NCBI GenBank assembly: GCA_003222395.1 | Contig: QHWB01000040.1 | Location: 508,488-572,487, forward strand | Direction: 5' to 3' | DNA: 64,000 nt | From: Acidobacteriota bacterium | Lineage (GTDB): Bacteria; Acidobacteriota; Vicinamibacteria; Vicinamibacterales; CAVVIG01 | Shown here: positions 41,904-49,703 of the stretch, piece by piece | Layout of the letters: the number at the start of each line of letters is the position of its first letter | How positions within the stretch are numbered: position 1 is the stretch's first letter | Translations under genes and position numbers: made by a program | Notes under the pieces: model-generated | What the model was told of the DNA's origin: nothing | The model's input: the letters and a program-made list of their open reading frames with translations, nothing else | The model's database searches: none

Positions 41904-42433
41904 GCGGCGTTCCCGCTCAACTCCCGATGGAGCCACGCCCGCGCGAGCGCCCATCGGCGTTTCACCGTCGCAGGCGACAGGCCGAGCGCCTCGGCGGTGT
42001 CTTCGATGCTCAGCCCCGCAAAGAATCGCAGCTCGACGATCCGCGCCTGCTCCGCATCGATCTGTTCCAGCCGCTCGAGCGCTTCGTCGAGCGCCGGCAG
42101 CATCGCGTCCTGATGCGCGGCGAGGGCGAGGGAGTCGGAAATCGAGACGCGATCGAGGCCGGCCCACCGCTTCTGCGCGCCGCGCGCCCGCGCGCGCTCG
42201 ACGAGAATCTGCCGCATCGACCTTGCCGCGATGCCGACGAAGTGGCGTTTGTCGTGCCACGGCGTGCCGGCGGCGGCGAGCCGCAGGTAGGCCTCATGAA
42301 CGAGCGCCGTCGCCTGCAGCGTCTGGCCCGGCCGCTCGCGACGCATGTAGGCGCCGGCCAGCCGCCGCAGCTCGTCGTAGACGAGCGGCGCGAGCGCGTG
42401 TGCATCCGGCGTGTCCGTCGGTCTGTCGCTCAT
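41900..42433 (-). CDS. ECF sigma factor (TIGR02999 type)
   Basis: A 177-residue sigma factor. Region 2 begins with LVYDELRRLAGAYMRRERPGQTLQATALVHEAYLRL, the distinct form of the TIGR02999/PF07638 group, and region 4 is EQIDAEQARIVELRFFAGLSIEDTAEALGLSPATVKRRWALARAWLHREL. Members of this group are usually controlled by an associated protein kinase, here the next gene. No anti-sigma gene is seen. The gene lies 40 bases after a small hypothetical gene and is likely transcribed with the threonine genes upstream or from a promoter in the 40-base gap. Confidence 0.9.
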   Translation of the reverse strand: MSDRPTDTPDAHALAPLVYDELRRLAGAYMRRERPGQTLQATALVHEAYLRLAAAGTPWHDKRHFVGIAARSMRQILVERARARGAQKRWAGLDRVSISDSLALAAHQDAMLPALDEALERLEQIDAEQARIVELRFFAGLSIEDTAEALGLSPATVKRRWALARAWLHRELSGNAA

Positions 42434-42473
42434 CGGTCTGCTGAAACGACGGCATTATGCGTCACGCGCCCGC

Positions 42474-42728
42474 TCACACGACCCACAACCGCGCGGGCAG
42501 CGCGAGAACGGGATACGCGCGCCGCAGCGCGTCGACGCGATCCCAGTACTCCTGTTTCGGGAACTCGTTCTGCAGATAGCGCTCGCGCAGCTTGCGGATT
42601 TCGTACTTGTAGAGATCGCGGACGTACGCGCGCACGAGCTCGGGATCGGTGCGCGGCGTCGGCTGCACGCCGTGGCGCCACAGCGCGCTCAACACGTCCG
42701 GCCGATAACGGAACGCGCCTTCAGTCAC
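42474..42728 (-). CDS. Small hypothetical protein downstream of thrC
   Basis: An 84-residue basic protein (YVRDLYKYEIRKLRERYLQNEFPKQEYWDRVDALRRAYPVLALPARLWVV) with a helical, tyrosine-rich core. No family was recognised. GTG 42728 overlaps the end of thrC by eight bases, which suggests translational coupling. The dense, regular codon use and the lack of a competing frame make it a likely real gene. Confidence 0.65.
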   Translation of the reverse strand: MTEGAFRYRPDVLSALWRHGVQPTPRTDPELVRAYVRDLYKYEIRKLRERYLQNEFPKQEYWDRVDALRRAYPVLALPARLWVV

Positions 42729-44100
42729 ACAGGACGCGCTTCACGGCTTCGAGGCCCGCATCGATGCGGATGATGTGGCGTGGCAGCGCGAGCGCGTGCG
42801 CGAGCGGCTCCGGCGTCTCGACGGCGCGTCCGATGATTGGCTCGACGATCTCGCTGAACTTGGCCGGATGCGCGGTCGCGAGAAAAATCCCGACCCGGCC
42901 GTCCCGCCCCTCCTGCCTGACCCGCCCCACCAACCCGCGATACGCAATCGCGCTATGTGGATCGAGCAGATATCCGCGAGTCTCGTACACGTCACGGATC
43001 GTCGAGCGAACATCGTCGTCGGTGGCGCAGGCGCCGGCGACGTCGCGCCGCATCCGATCGAGGTCGCCGCCGTACAGCCACGACATGCGCTGAAAGTTGC
43101 TCGGGTTGCCGACGTCCATCGCGTTGGCGAGCGTCTGCACCGACGATCGCGGCACGAACCGGCCGGTCGACAGGTACTGCGGGACGACGTCGTTGATGTT
43201 CGTCGCCGCGATGAAGCGATCGATCGGCAATCCCGATCGCTTCGCCATCAGCCCCGCCGTGAGGTTGCCGAAGTTTCCGCTGGGCGTGCTGAAGATGAGC
43301 GCAGAGGACGAAGCGATGGCCGCAGACGCAGCGCTGGCACCGGGCGGAGCAAGCTCCGCCCCTATCGCTGTCACCTGCGCAACCGCATGAAAGTAATAGA
43401 CCATCTGCGGCAGCAGGCGGCCGACGTTCACGGAGTTCGCCGACGTCAGGCGCATGCGCCGCCGGAGATCGGCATCGCCGAACGCGTCGCGCGTCAGCCG
43501 ATGGCAATCGTCGAAACTGCCGGCGACCGCATACGCCCGCACGTTGGCCCGTTCGCCGTTGAACATCGTCAGCTGCGCTTCCTGCGTCGGGCTGATGCGG
43601 CCGTCGGGATACAGGATGACGACGCGGGTGTTCGGCACGCGGTAGAACGCGTGCGCGACGGCGCTGCCCGTGTCGCCGGAGGTCGCCGCGAGCACGGTCA
43701 GCGGATCGCGCGCCTCGTGCAGCGCCGCCATCATGCGCGCCATCACGCGCGCGCCGACGTCCTTGAACGCCAGCGTCGGACCGTGAAACAGCTCGAGCGC
43801 GTACACGCGCGGCGCGACCTCGACGAGCGGGATCGGGAAATTCAGCGCCTCGACGACGACGGCCTCGAGGACGGCGGGATCGAGCTCGCCGCGCGTGAAC
43901 GGACGCAGCACGCGGAGGGCAATCTCCGTCAGCGTGCGCCGCGGCAGACGCGCGAGCTCGCGATCGGGCCACGCCTCGATCGTTTCCGGCACGTAGAGGC
44001 CGCCATCCGGCGCGAGCCCGTGGAACAGCGCCGTCGTGAACGAGACGGGCGGCGGTTCATCCCCGGAATGCTGCAGCGCGCGTGTGGTCGTGAAGCGCAT
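42721..44100 (-). CDS. thrC: Threonine synthase
   Basis: A 459-residue PLP enzyme of fold type II. The family start SFTTALFHGLAPDGGLYVPE, the PLP-lysine block ELFHGPTLAFKDVGAR (Lys near residue 112), AATSGDTGSAVAHAF and STPSGNFGNLTAGL are all present. It converts O-phosphohomoserine to threonine. An inserted stretch of about 22 residues (AIGAELAPPGASAASAAIASSS) follows YYFHAVAQVT; it is Ala/Ser rich, is absent from the family pattern and contains repeat B. thrB lies 30 bases upstream. Confidence 0.9.
   Translation of the reverse strand: MRFTTTRALQHSGDEPPPVSFTTALFHGLAPDGGLYVPETIEAWPDRELARLPRRTLTEIALRVLRPFTRGELDPAVLEAVVVEALNFPIPLVEVAPRVYALELFHGPTLAFKDVGARVMARMMAALHEARDPLTVLAATSGDTGSAVAHAFYRVPNTRVVILYPDGRISPTQEAQLTMFNGERANVRAYAVAGSFDDCHRLTRDAFGDADLRRRMRLTSANSVNVGRLLPQMVYYFHAVAQVTAIGAELAPPGASAASAAIASSSALIFSTPSGNFGNLTAGLMAKRSGLPIDRFIAATNINDVVPQYLSTGRFVPRSSVQTLANAMDVGNPSNFQRMSWLYGGDLDRMRRDVAGACATDDDVRSTIRDVYETRGYLLDPHSAIAYRGLVGRVRQEGRDGRVGIFLATAHPAKFSEIVEPIIGRAVETPEPLAHALALPRHIIRIDAGLEAVKRVLCD
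43342..43361. repeat. Palindromic repeat family B inside thrC
   Basis: GGGCGGAGC-AA-GCTCCGCCC, a perfect 9-2-9 palindrome, translated in frame (GAELAPP) within an extra loop of threonine synthase. A second copy lies at 49812-49831. Confidence 0.85.
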
Positions 44101-44130
44101 CAGGATTTCGCCCGCTCGAGAGCCGGCTGT

Positions 44131-45105
44131 CTACACCCGCACGGCCGGACCTTTCGGGTCCGCCGGCGCGATCACCTGCGCGCCGTGCGGCGCGATCGTC
44201 GAGATGTAGGTTTGCGGCGCGCCGCCGATGTGCTGCTTCACGGCGTGCGCCATCGACGCGGCGACCCGCTCGGCCGTCTCGAGCCCGCGGCACAACGCGA
44301 AGAGCGACGGCCCCGATCCGGACAGGCTGCAGCCGAGCGCGCCGGCGTCGGTCGCCGCCTGCTTGATCGCGGCGAGGCCCGGCACGAGCGGCGCGCGGCG
44401 CGGCTCGGCGATCGCGTCTTCGAGCGATCGCGACAGCAGGGCGAAATCACCGCGATGGAGCGCGTCGACGAACGCGCCGAGGTTGGCCCACTGACGGATC
44501 GCATCGGCGAGCGGCACCGAATCGCCGAGCAGGGCGCGCGCTTTCGCGGTCTCGATCTCGAGATCCGGATGCACGACGACGGCGGTCAGGCCGTGCGGAA
44601 CGGGCAGGCGCACGATATCGGGCGGGCTCGCGCGGCGCACGAGCACGAAGCCGCCGTACAGACATGGCGCGATGTTGTCGGCATGTGCCGACCCCGCGCC
44701 CAGCCGCTCGCCTTCGAACGCGCACGCCAGCAGCGTGTCGATGGGAAGCCGCGCGCCGATCAAGGCGTCCACCGCCACGACCGCCGCGACCGCGCTCGCG
44801 GCGCTGCCGCCGAGGCCGCTCGACAGCGGCAGCCCTTTCGCGATCGTCAGATCGACGCCGCCGTTCTCCCCTGCCGCGCGCAGCAGCGCCTGCGCGGCGA
44901 CGCCCGCGCTGTTCCTCGACGCCTCGCGCGGCAACCGTCCGGCGTCGCCGGTGATGTCGGCGATGCGAACGCCGCCGGCGGCGCGGCGCGCCGTCACCTC
45001 GTCGCCCGGCGTTTCGAGCGCGAAGCCGAGCACGTCGAATCCACACGCGACGTTGGAGACCGTCGCGGGCGCGAAGGCGGTCACCGAATCCATTGAGGTC
45101 AACAT
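44131..45105 (-). CDS. thrB: Homoserine kinase
   Basis: A 324-residue GHMP kinase. FAPATVSNVACGFDVLGFAL near the start and GLPLSSGLGGSAASAVAAVVAVDAL at about 88-112 (the ATP loop PxxxGLGSSAA) are diagnostic. SLSGSGPSLFAL is the C-terminal motif. It phosphorylates homoserine for the next enzyme, ThrC. The start is uncertain: ATG 45105 has GAAGTAAG before it, while ATG 45093 lies four codons further in. The stop is 30 bases before thrC, so the two form a unit. Confidence 0.9.
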   Translation of the reverse strand: MLTSMDSVTAFAPATVSNVACGFDVLGFALETPGDEVTARRAAGGVRIADITGDAGRLPREASRNSAGVAAQALLRAAGENGGVDLTIAKGLPLSSGLGGSAASAVAAVVAVDALIGARLPIDTLLACAFEGERLGAGSAHADNIAPCLYGGFVLVRRASPPDIVRLPVPHGLTAVVVHPDLEIETAKARALLGDSVPLADAIRQWANLGAFVDALHRGDFALLSRSLEDAIAEPRRAPLVPGLAAIKQAATDAGALGCSLSGSGPSLFALCRGLETAERVAASMAHAVKQHIGGAPQTYISTIAPHGAQVIAPADPKGPAVRV

Positions 45106-45167
45106 CTTACTTCGGAGCAATCGCAGACTTCGCGTGGCGGAAACAGAACACACAGTCATCGAGGACG

Positions 45168-46187
45168 TTACCGCCGGTATCGCTCGCGGATCGTCGGGAT
45201 GAGGTAATCCTCGAACGCGCGATCGAAATCGTAGCGCGGCGCGAATCCCCAATCGCCTCGCGCGGCCGAATCGTCGACGTCGGCCGGCCACGAGTCGACA
45301 ATCGCCTGCCGCTTCGGATCGATCCGATATTCGATCGTCGCGTAGGGGAACGCGCGCACGACGACTTCGCGGATGTCCGATGCGGAGCGGCTGAACGCGG
45401 TCAGGTTGTAGGTCGTGCGCGTCAGTCGCTGTCGCGGCGCCGACGCGACCTGGAGCAGCGCGTCGACTCCGTCGGGCATCGCCATGAACGGAATCGTCGT
45501 GTCCGGCCGCACGAAGCAGTGGTAGGTCTCGCCTTTCGCGGCGCCATGGATCATCTCGGGCGCGTAGTCCGACGTGCCGCCGGCGGGCAGCGTCAGCGCG
45601 GAAATCAGGCCCGGAAACCGCACCGCCCGAAAATCGACGCGCGCGATCGCGTCGGCCGACAGCTGCTTGTAATGCTTCGCGTAGTAGTCGCCGAGCTGTT
45701 CGCAGTACAGCTTGTTGCAGCCGTACATCGTCTGCGGGTGCGCGTACTCGTCCTCGCGCACGCGGGCGGCGCGCGCCTTCGTGGCGGGATCCGGCAGGCC
45801 GAACGCGGCGATCGACGACGGATACACGAACGTGACTGGACGGCCGTGCGATTCGCCCTGCCGCTGCGCGAACTCGAGCAGGTTGAGCGTCCCCTCCACG
45901 TTGACGTGGTGCGCCGCGACCGGCGTGAATTCCGATCGCGACGAGAGCAGCGCCGCGAGATGAAAGACGCGATCGACTTCGAACTCCGCGAGGATGCGAT
46001 CGAGCAGGCCGACGTCGTTGATCGAGCCGGTGAACTCGCGCGCGACGAGCCGCGCGAGCGGACGTTCGAGGACGTTGACGTCGAGCGTGATGATTGGCGA
46101 TCCCGCCGCTGCGATCCGCGTGACGAGCCCGTGGCCGATCTCGCCGCCGGCCCCGGTGATGAGGACGACCGGCCTACGCAACCTCAC
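45168..46187 (-). CDS. tdh: L-threonine 3-dehydrogenase, epimerase-fold type
   Basis: A 339-residue NAD enzyme of the extended SDR fold. VLITGAGGEIGHGLVTRIA binds NAD, HLAALLSSRSEFTP follows, YPSSIAAFG holds the Ser, and MYGCNKLYCEQLGDYYAKHY at about 150-170 contains the Tyr and Lys. RFPGLISALTLPAGGTSDYAPEMIHGAAKGETYHCFVRPDTTIPFMAMPDGVDALL is nearly diagnostic for the UDP-galactose-epimerase-like threonine dehydrogenase. It oxidises threonine to 2-amino-3-ketobutyrate. The start is GTG 46187, which overlaps the TSUP stop by 14 bases. Being beside thrB and thrC it places breakdown next to synthesis. Confidence 0.9.
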   Translation of the reverse strand: MRLRRPVVLITGAGGEIGHGLVTRIAAAGSPIITLDVNVLERPLARLVAREFTGSINDVGLLDRILAEFEVDRVFHLAALLSSRSEFTPVAAHHVNVEGTLNLLEFAQRQGESHGRPVTFVYPSSIAAFGLPDPATKARAARVREDEYAHPQTMYGCNKLYCEQLGDYYAKHYKQLSADAIARVDFRAVRFPGLISALTLPAGGTSDYAPEMIHGAAKGETYHCFVRPDTTIPFMAMPDGVDALLQVASAPRQRLTRTTYNLTAFSRSASDIREVVVRAFPYATIEYRIDPKRQAIVDSWPADVDDSAARGDWGFAPRYDFDRAFEDYLIPTIRERYRR

Positions 46188-47046
46188 CCACCATCTCGGA
46201 CGAGCGCTCCGGCTCGCGCGCCGTCAACAGCATGTTGAGCGACGTGTACACGACGACGAGGACGACGAGCCAGCGGACCGCGTCGACCGAGAGCGTCCAG
46301 AAGACGAAGGCGGCGAGCAGCACCGCCGGCACCCCGCCGAGCGCGAGCCCCATCGTCGCCCGCGCGTGATAGATGCGCGTGCGCACGAACCGGACCGCGC
46401 TGACCGGCATCAGGAACGCGCACGACCCCATCATGATCGGGAACGCCGCCGTCGGATTCATGCCGAGCAGGCTGACCAGGATCATGCACGGCGCGTAGAG
46501 GCCGATGCCGAGCATCATCAGGACGCCGAGCGCGAAGTTGCCGGCGAGACCAATCCACAAACGAACGCCGCTCAGGCCGAGCGTGCTGCCGCCGCCCGGA
46601 AACAGATGGAGCGCCTGCATCAGCATGAGCGCCGCGGCGCCGAGCAGCGCGAGCCCCATCCCGATTTGAATCTTCCGGCGCGGCCAGCGAACGACGATGC
46701 CGGCGCCCAGCCACGAGCCGGCGCAGGCGGCGGCGATCATCGGGACGAGCGTCGCCGATTCGACCGGAACGATACGCGTGTAGATGAATGCCTGCGCGAT
46801 TGTCGGCAGCGTGTGGCCGACGTTCAGCGTTCCGGGAATCAGCTTGACCGGCACCATGCGGCGCAGCTTGTAGACGCTCGTCGTCGTGGCGAACGATCCG
46901 ATGCCCAGCGTGTCGAAGAACGCGGTGACGAATCCGATCGCCGTCTGAACGACGGTCGGCCTCACGAGGCCGCCGCGAACGATAGCAGTGAAGTAGACGA
47001 TAAGCATCGCGCCGAGGCCGATGAAAAGAAAATCCTTGGCGTCCAT
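46174..47046 (-). CDS. TSUP family permease (TauE/SafE-like)
   Basis: A 290-residue membrane protein with about eight helices. The duplicated family pattern is visible: FVTAFFDTLGIGSFATTTSVYKL in the first half and VLMMLGIGLYAPCMILVSLLGMNPTAAFPIMMGSCAFL in the second. Relatives export sulfite, sulfoacetate or similar anions. It starts two bases after the stop of a periplasmic binding protein gene and belongs to the same operon as a transporter resembling TauABC. That suggests removal of sulfite or another anion made from the imported compound, as inference. Confidence 0.8.
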   Translation of the reverse strand: MDAKDFLFIGLGAMLIVYFTAIVRGGLVRPTVVQTAIGFVTAFFDTLGIGSFATTTSVYKLRRMVPVKLIPGTLNVGHTLPTIAQAFIYTRIVPVESATLVPMIAAACAGSWLGAGIVVRWPRRKIQIGMGLALLGAAALMLMQALHLFPGGGSTLGLSGVRLWIGLAGNFALGVLMMLGIGLYAPCMILVSLLGMNPTAAFPIMMGSCAFLMPVSAVRFVRTRIYHARATMGLALGGVPAVLLAAFVFWTLSVDAVRWLVVLVVVYTSLNMLLTAREPERSSEMVGEVA

Positions 47047-47048
47047 AT

Positions 47049-48059
47049 TCACTGTTCGCGAGGTCGCACCCACTCGTTGGTGTACGTCTTCGATAAATCG
47101 ACCTGGGCGGCCCGCACCTTGTCCATCGATTGCGCCAGCAGTTTGTGCACCGCGGCGGCGCCTGCGGCATCCATGACGCCGTCCGGCGAGAACATCGCCA
47201 TCGAGCTCTTCACGGCTTCGACGTACAGCGCCTCGTCTTCACCCCTGAACGATTTCGGCGTCCTGTCGGCGATCTCCCGCGGCGTGTGCGTGTGCATCCA
47301 CTGGAGCGTCCTCACGATCGCGCTCGCCAGACGCCGCGTCGTCTCGGCGTGCGATCGAAGCCATTCGTGCTGCGCGTACAGGACCGACGCAGGATACGCG
47401 TCGGCGTCCACCGCTTCCTTGACGCCGGCCGACGTCCGCAAATCGGCGAGGATGCGGGTCCCGGGCGTGCGCCTCACGAGAATCGTCAACGCCGGATCGG
47501 CGAGCATGCCGGCGTCGACCCTGCCGTGTTCGACCGCGGCGATGGCTGTCGCCGCCGATCCGATGGCGGTGATGCTGACCGCGTCAGGCGGGACGCCGTG
47601 TCGCTGCAGCAAGTACGTCAGAAGCATCTGCGAAGACGAGCCGGCCGCCGTGACGCCGGCGACGCGCCCTTTCAGATCCTCGATCCTCGTCACCTGGCTT
47701 TGCGGCGCCGTCACGAGCACGAGGCCGGGAAAGCGAATCATGTTGACGAACGCGACGAGCGATCGCCCTTCGGCCGCCATCTGGATCGTGTGATCGTAGA
47801 ATCCCGACACGACGTCCGCGCTGCCGCCAATGAGCGCCTGCAGCGCCTTCGATCCACCGGCATGATCCTGCAGCTCGACGTCGAGCCCTTCCTCTTTATA
47901 GAACCCGAGCTCCTGGGCGAGCGTCGTCGGCAGATAGACCATCTGGTTCTGACCGCCGACCGCCAGGCGAACATGGGCCGCGTCGCCCGCCGGGCGGACG
48001 CAGGCCCAGCACGACGCCAAGGACAGAAGGGACACGAAGGACAGACAGAGACGAGCCAT
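47049..48059 (-). CDS. NMT1/THI5-type ABC substrate-binding lipoprotein
   Basis: A 336-residue protein. The signal ends in LLSLASCWAC, a lipobox with Cys17 or Cys20. The mature part begins VRLAVGGQNQMVYLPTTLAQELGFYKEEGLDVELQDHAGGSKALQALIGGSADVVSGFYDHTIQMAAEG, the standard start of SsuA/TauA/ThiY-type binding proteins, followed by DLKGRVAGVTAAGSSSQMLLTYLL and GRVDAGMLADPAL. The usual residues for sulfonate binding were not checked. It is next to its permease and ATPase genes. Confidence 0.85.
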   Translation of the reverse strand: MARLCLSFVSLLSLASCWACVRPAGDAAHVRLAVGGQNQMVYLPTTLAQELGFYKEEGLDVELQDHAGGSKALQALIGGSADVVSGFYDHTIQMAAEGRSLVAFVNMIRFPGLVLVTAPQSQVTRIEDLKGRVAGVTAAGSSSQMLLTYLLQRHGVPPDAVSITAIGSAATAIAAVEHGRVDAGMLADPALTILVRRTPGTRILADLRTSAGVKEAVDADAYPASVLYAQHEWLRSHAETTRRLASAIVRTLQWMHTHTPREIADRTPKSFRGEDEALYVEAVKSSMAMFSPDGVMDAAGAAAVHKLLAQSMDKVRAAQVDLSKTYTNEWVRPREQ

Positions 48060-48061
48060 GT

Positions 48062-48874
48062 CTAACTCTTCCAACGGAGGAGCCAACGTTCCAGGCGCGA
48101 GACGCCGACGCTGACGATCACGACGACCACGGCGAGCACGGTCATGCCGGCGAACACGCCGGTCGTGTCGAACGTCCCCTCGGCCTGCGAGATGACGTAG
48201 CCGAGCCCGCGCGTGGCGCCCAGATACTCTCCCACAACCGCGCCCACCATCGCGAACCCGAGGCTCGTCTGCAGGCTCGAGAAGATCCAGGTGAGCGCGC
48301 TCGGAATCAGCACATGGCGGACGAGCTGCCGTTCGCTCGCGCCGAGCATGCGCACGTTGTCGATGAGCACGCGGTCGGCGTCGCGGACGCCCTGATACGT
48401 ATTGAAGAACATCACGAAGAACACGAGGGTGACTGCGAGCGCGACCTTCGACCAGATCCCGAGGCCGAACCAGAGGAGGAACAACGGCGCCAGCACGACG
48501 CGCGGCACCGCGTTGAGCATCTTGATATACGGATCGAACACGCGCGCGACGGCCGGCGCGCGTGCGAAGCCGAAGCCGAGCGAGATGCCCAGCGCCGCGC
48601 CGACGATCAATCCGAGCAGCGACTCCTCGATTGTCACGATCAGATGCCGCCAGAGGGTGCCGTCGATCGTCCACGTCGCGATGCGCGCGGCAATCGCGCT
48701 CGGTCGGCTGACGAAGAACGGGTCGAGCAGCTTCATCGCGACGAGCGACTGCCACGACGCGACGACGATGACTGCGACGAGAAATTGCCAGAACACGATG
48801 TACGCTCGGCTGAAGCCTCGCGCTCCAGCCGGCGATGGAGCGTGAGGCTTCAGCCGAGAGGAACGATCACGCAC
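48062..48874 (-). CDS. ABC transporter permease (SsuC/TauC type)
   Basis: A 270-residue permease with about six helices. EESLLGLIVGAALGISLGFGFARAPAVARVFDPYIKMLNAVPRVVLAPLFLLWFGLGIWSKV contains the EAA-type loop, with ALTWIFSSLQTSLGFAMVGAVVGEYLGATRGLGYVI near the end. The first about 24 residues (RLKPHAPSPAGARGFSRAY included) come from REP family A and do not look like a transporter N terminus. The real start may lie further in, but no other start codon is obvious before the first helix. GTG 48874 overlaps the ATPase stop by eight bases. Confidence 0.85.
   Translation of the reverse strand: MRDRSSRLKPHAPSPAGARGFSRAYIVFWQFLVAVIVVASWQSLVAMKLLDPFFVSRPSAIAARIATWTIDGTLWRHLIVTIEESLLGLIVGAALGISLGFGFARAPAVARVFDPYIKMLNAVPRVVLAPLFLLWFGLGIWSKVALAVTLVFFVMFFNTYQGVRDADRVLIDNVRMLGASERQLVRHVLIPSALTWIFSSLQTSLGFAMVGAVVGEYLGATRGLGYVISQAEGTFDTTGVFAGMTVLAVVVVIVSVGVSRLERWLLRWKS
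48804..48858. repeat. REP-like repeat family A, inverted pair in the permease N terminus
   Basis: The arms 48804-48826 (GCTCGGCTGAAGCCTCGCG) and 48837-48858 (GGAGCGTGAGGCTTCAGCC) form a hairpin. Read in the minus frame they encode the leading residues of the permease. Confidence 0.85.
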
Positions 48875-49703
48875 GACTTCGCTCCCGCTGGCTCTTGATC
48901 ACCTCTTCGCGCAGCACGGCCCACAACGTGCGGTACAGATCGATGAAGGCGGCCGACGTGCGCAGCTCCAGAAGATCGCGCGGCCGCTCGAGCGCGACGG
49001 GGTGCCGTGCGACGATGTGGCTGGCGGGACCGGCCGAGAGCACGACGACGTCGTCGGCGAGCGCGATGGCTTCCTCGAGGTCGTGGGTCACGAAGAGAAT
49101 CGTCTTGCGGATCGCCTGAAAGGCTCGCCCTACCATGAAGCTTTCAGCCGAGCGTGGCGCTTCCCATAGTGCAAGCAGTTCGGTCTCCATCCGCTGACGC
49201 GTGTGGACGTCGAGGGCGCTGAACGGCTCGTCCATCAGCAGGATGTCGCGATCGATGATCCAGTTCTGCGCCATCGCGACGCGTTTCCGCATGCCGCCGC
49301 TCAACTGCGACGGGTAGTGGGATGCGAACGCGGTCAGCCCGACGCGCGCGAGCCATTCGTCGGCGCTGCGGTTGGCGTCCGCGCGCGTACGGCCGGCCAG
49401 CACGAGCCCGAGCGCGACGTTATCGCGGACGTCTTTCCACGGCAGCAGCGCATCCTGCTGAAACATGTAGGTCGCGCGTCGATTCAGTCCGGCGAGCTCT
49501 TCGTCGCCCACGCGGACGCGGCCGGATGTCGGGCGCAACAGGCCCGCGACGATGTTCAGCAGCGTCGATTTGCCGCACCCGCTCGGTCCGACGAGCGCGA
49601 CGAACGCGCCGGAGCCGACCTTCAGCGAAATGTCGCGCAGCGTGCAGTACGTGCCGCCGTCAGGCGTGGCGAACGCGCGCGTGACGCGATCAAGTTCGAG
49701 CAT
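48867..49703 (-). CDS. ABC transporter ATPase (SsuB/TauB type) with an in-frame insertion
   Basis: A 278-residue ATPase. Walker A GPSGCGKST is at about residues 39-47, the signature LSGGMRKRVAMAQNW follows, Walker B is DILLMDEPFSALD, and the H-loop is LFVTHDLEEA. Between the D-loop helix (ELLALWE) and the strand leading to the H-loop (IRKTILF) there are 16 extra residues, APRSAESFMVGRAFQA, coded by a family A repeat. This region is a very short turn in relatives. The remaining C-terminal helix is normal. Whether the extra loop is tolerated or disrupts ATP hydrolysis is open. The start overlaps the hydrolase gene by 14 bases. Confidence 0.9.
   Translation of the reverse strand: MLELDRVTRAFATPDGGTYCTLRDISLKVGSGAFVALVGPSGCGKSTLLNIVAGLLRPTSGRVRVGDEELAGLNRRATYMFQQDALLPWKDVRDNVALGLVLAGRTRADANRSADEWLARVGLTAFASHYPSQLSGGMRKRVAMAQNWIIDRDILLMDEPFSALDVHTRQRMETELLALWEAPRSAESFMVGRAFQAIRKTILFVTHDLEEAIALADDVVVLSAGPASHIVARHPVALERPRDLLELRTSAAFIDLYRTLWAVLREEVIKSQRERSRA
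49110..49160. repeat. REP-like repeat family A inserted in frame in the ATPase gene
   Basis: The arm GATCGCCTGAAAGGCTCGC (49110-49133) and the complementary arm ending near 49160 form a hairpin. Together with a 48-base coding gain of 16 codons they sit within the ATPase gene. Confidence 0.85.
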
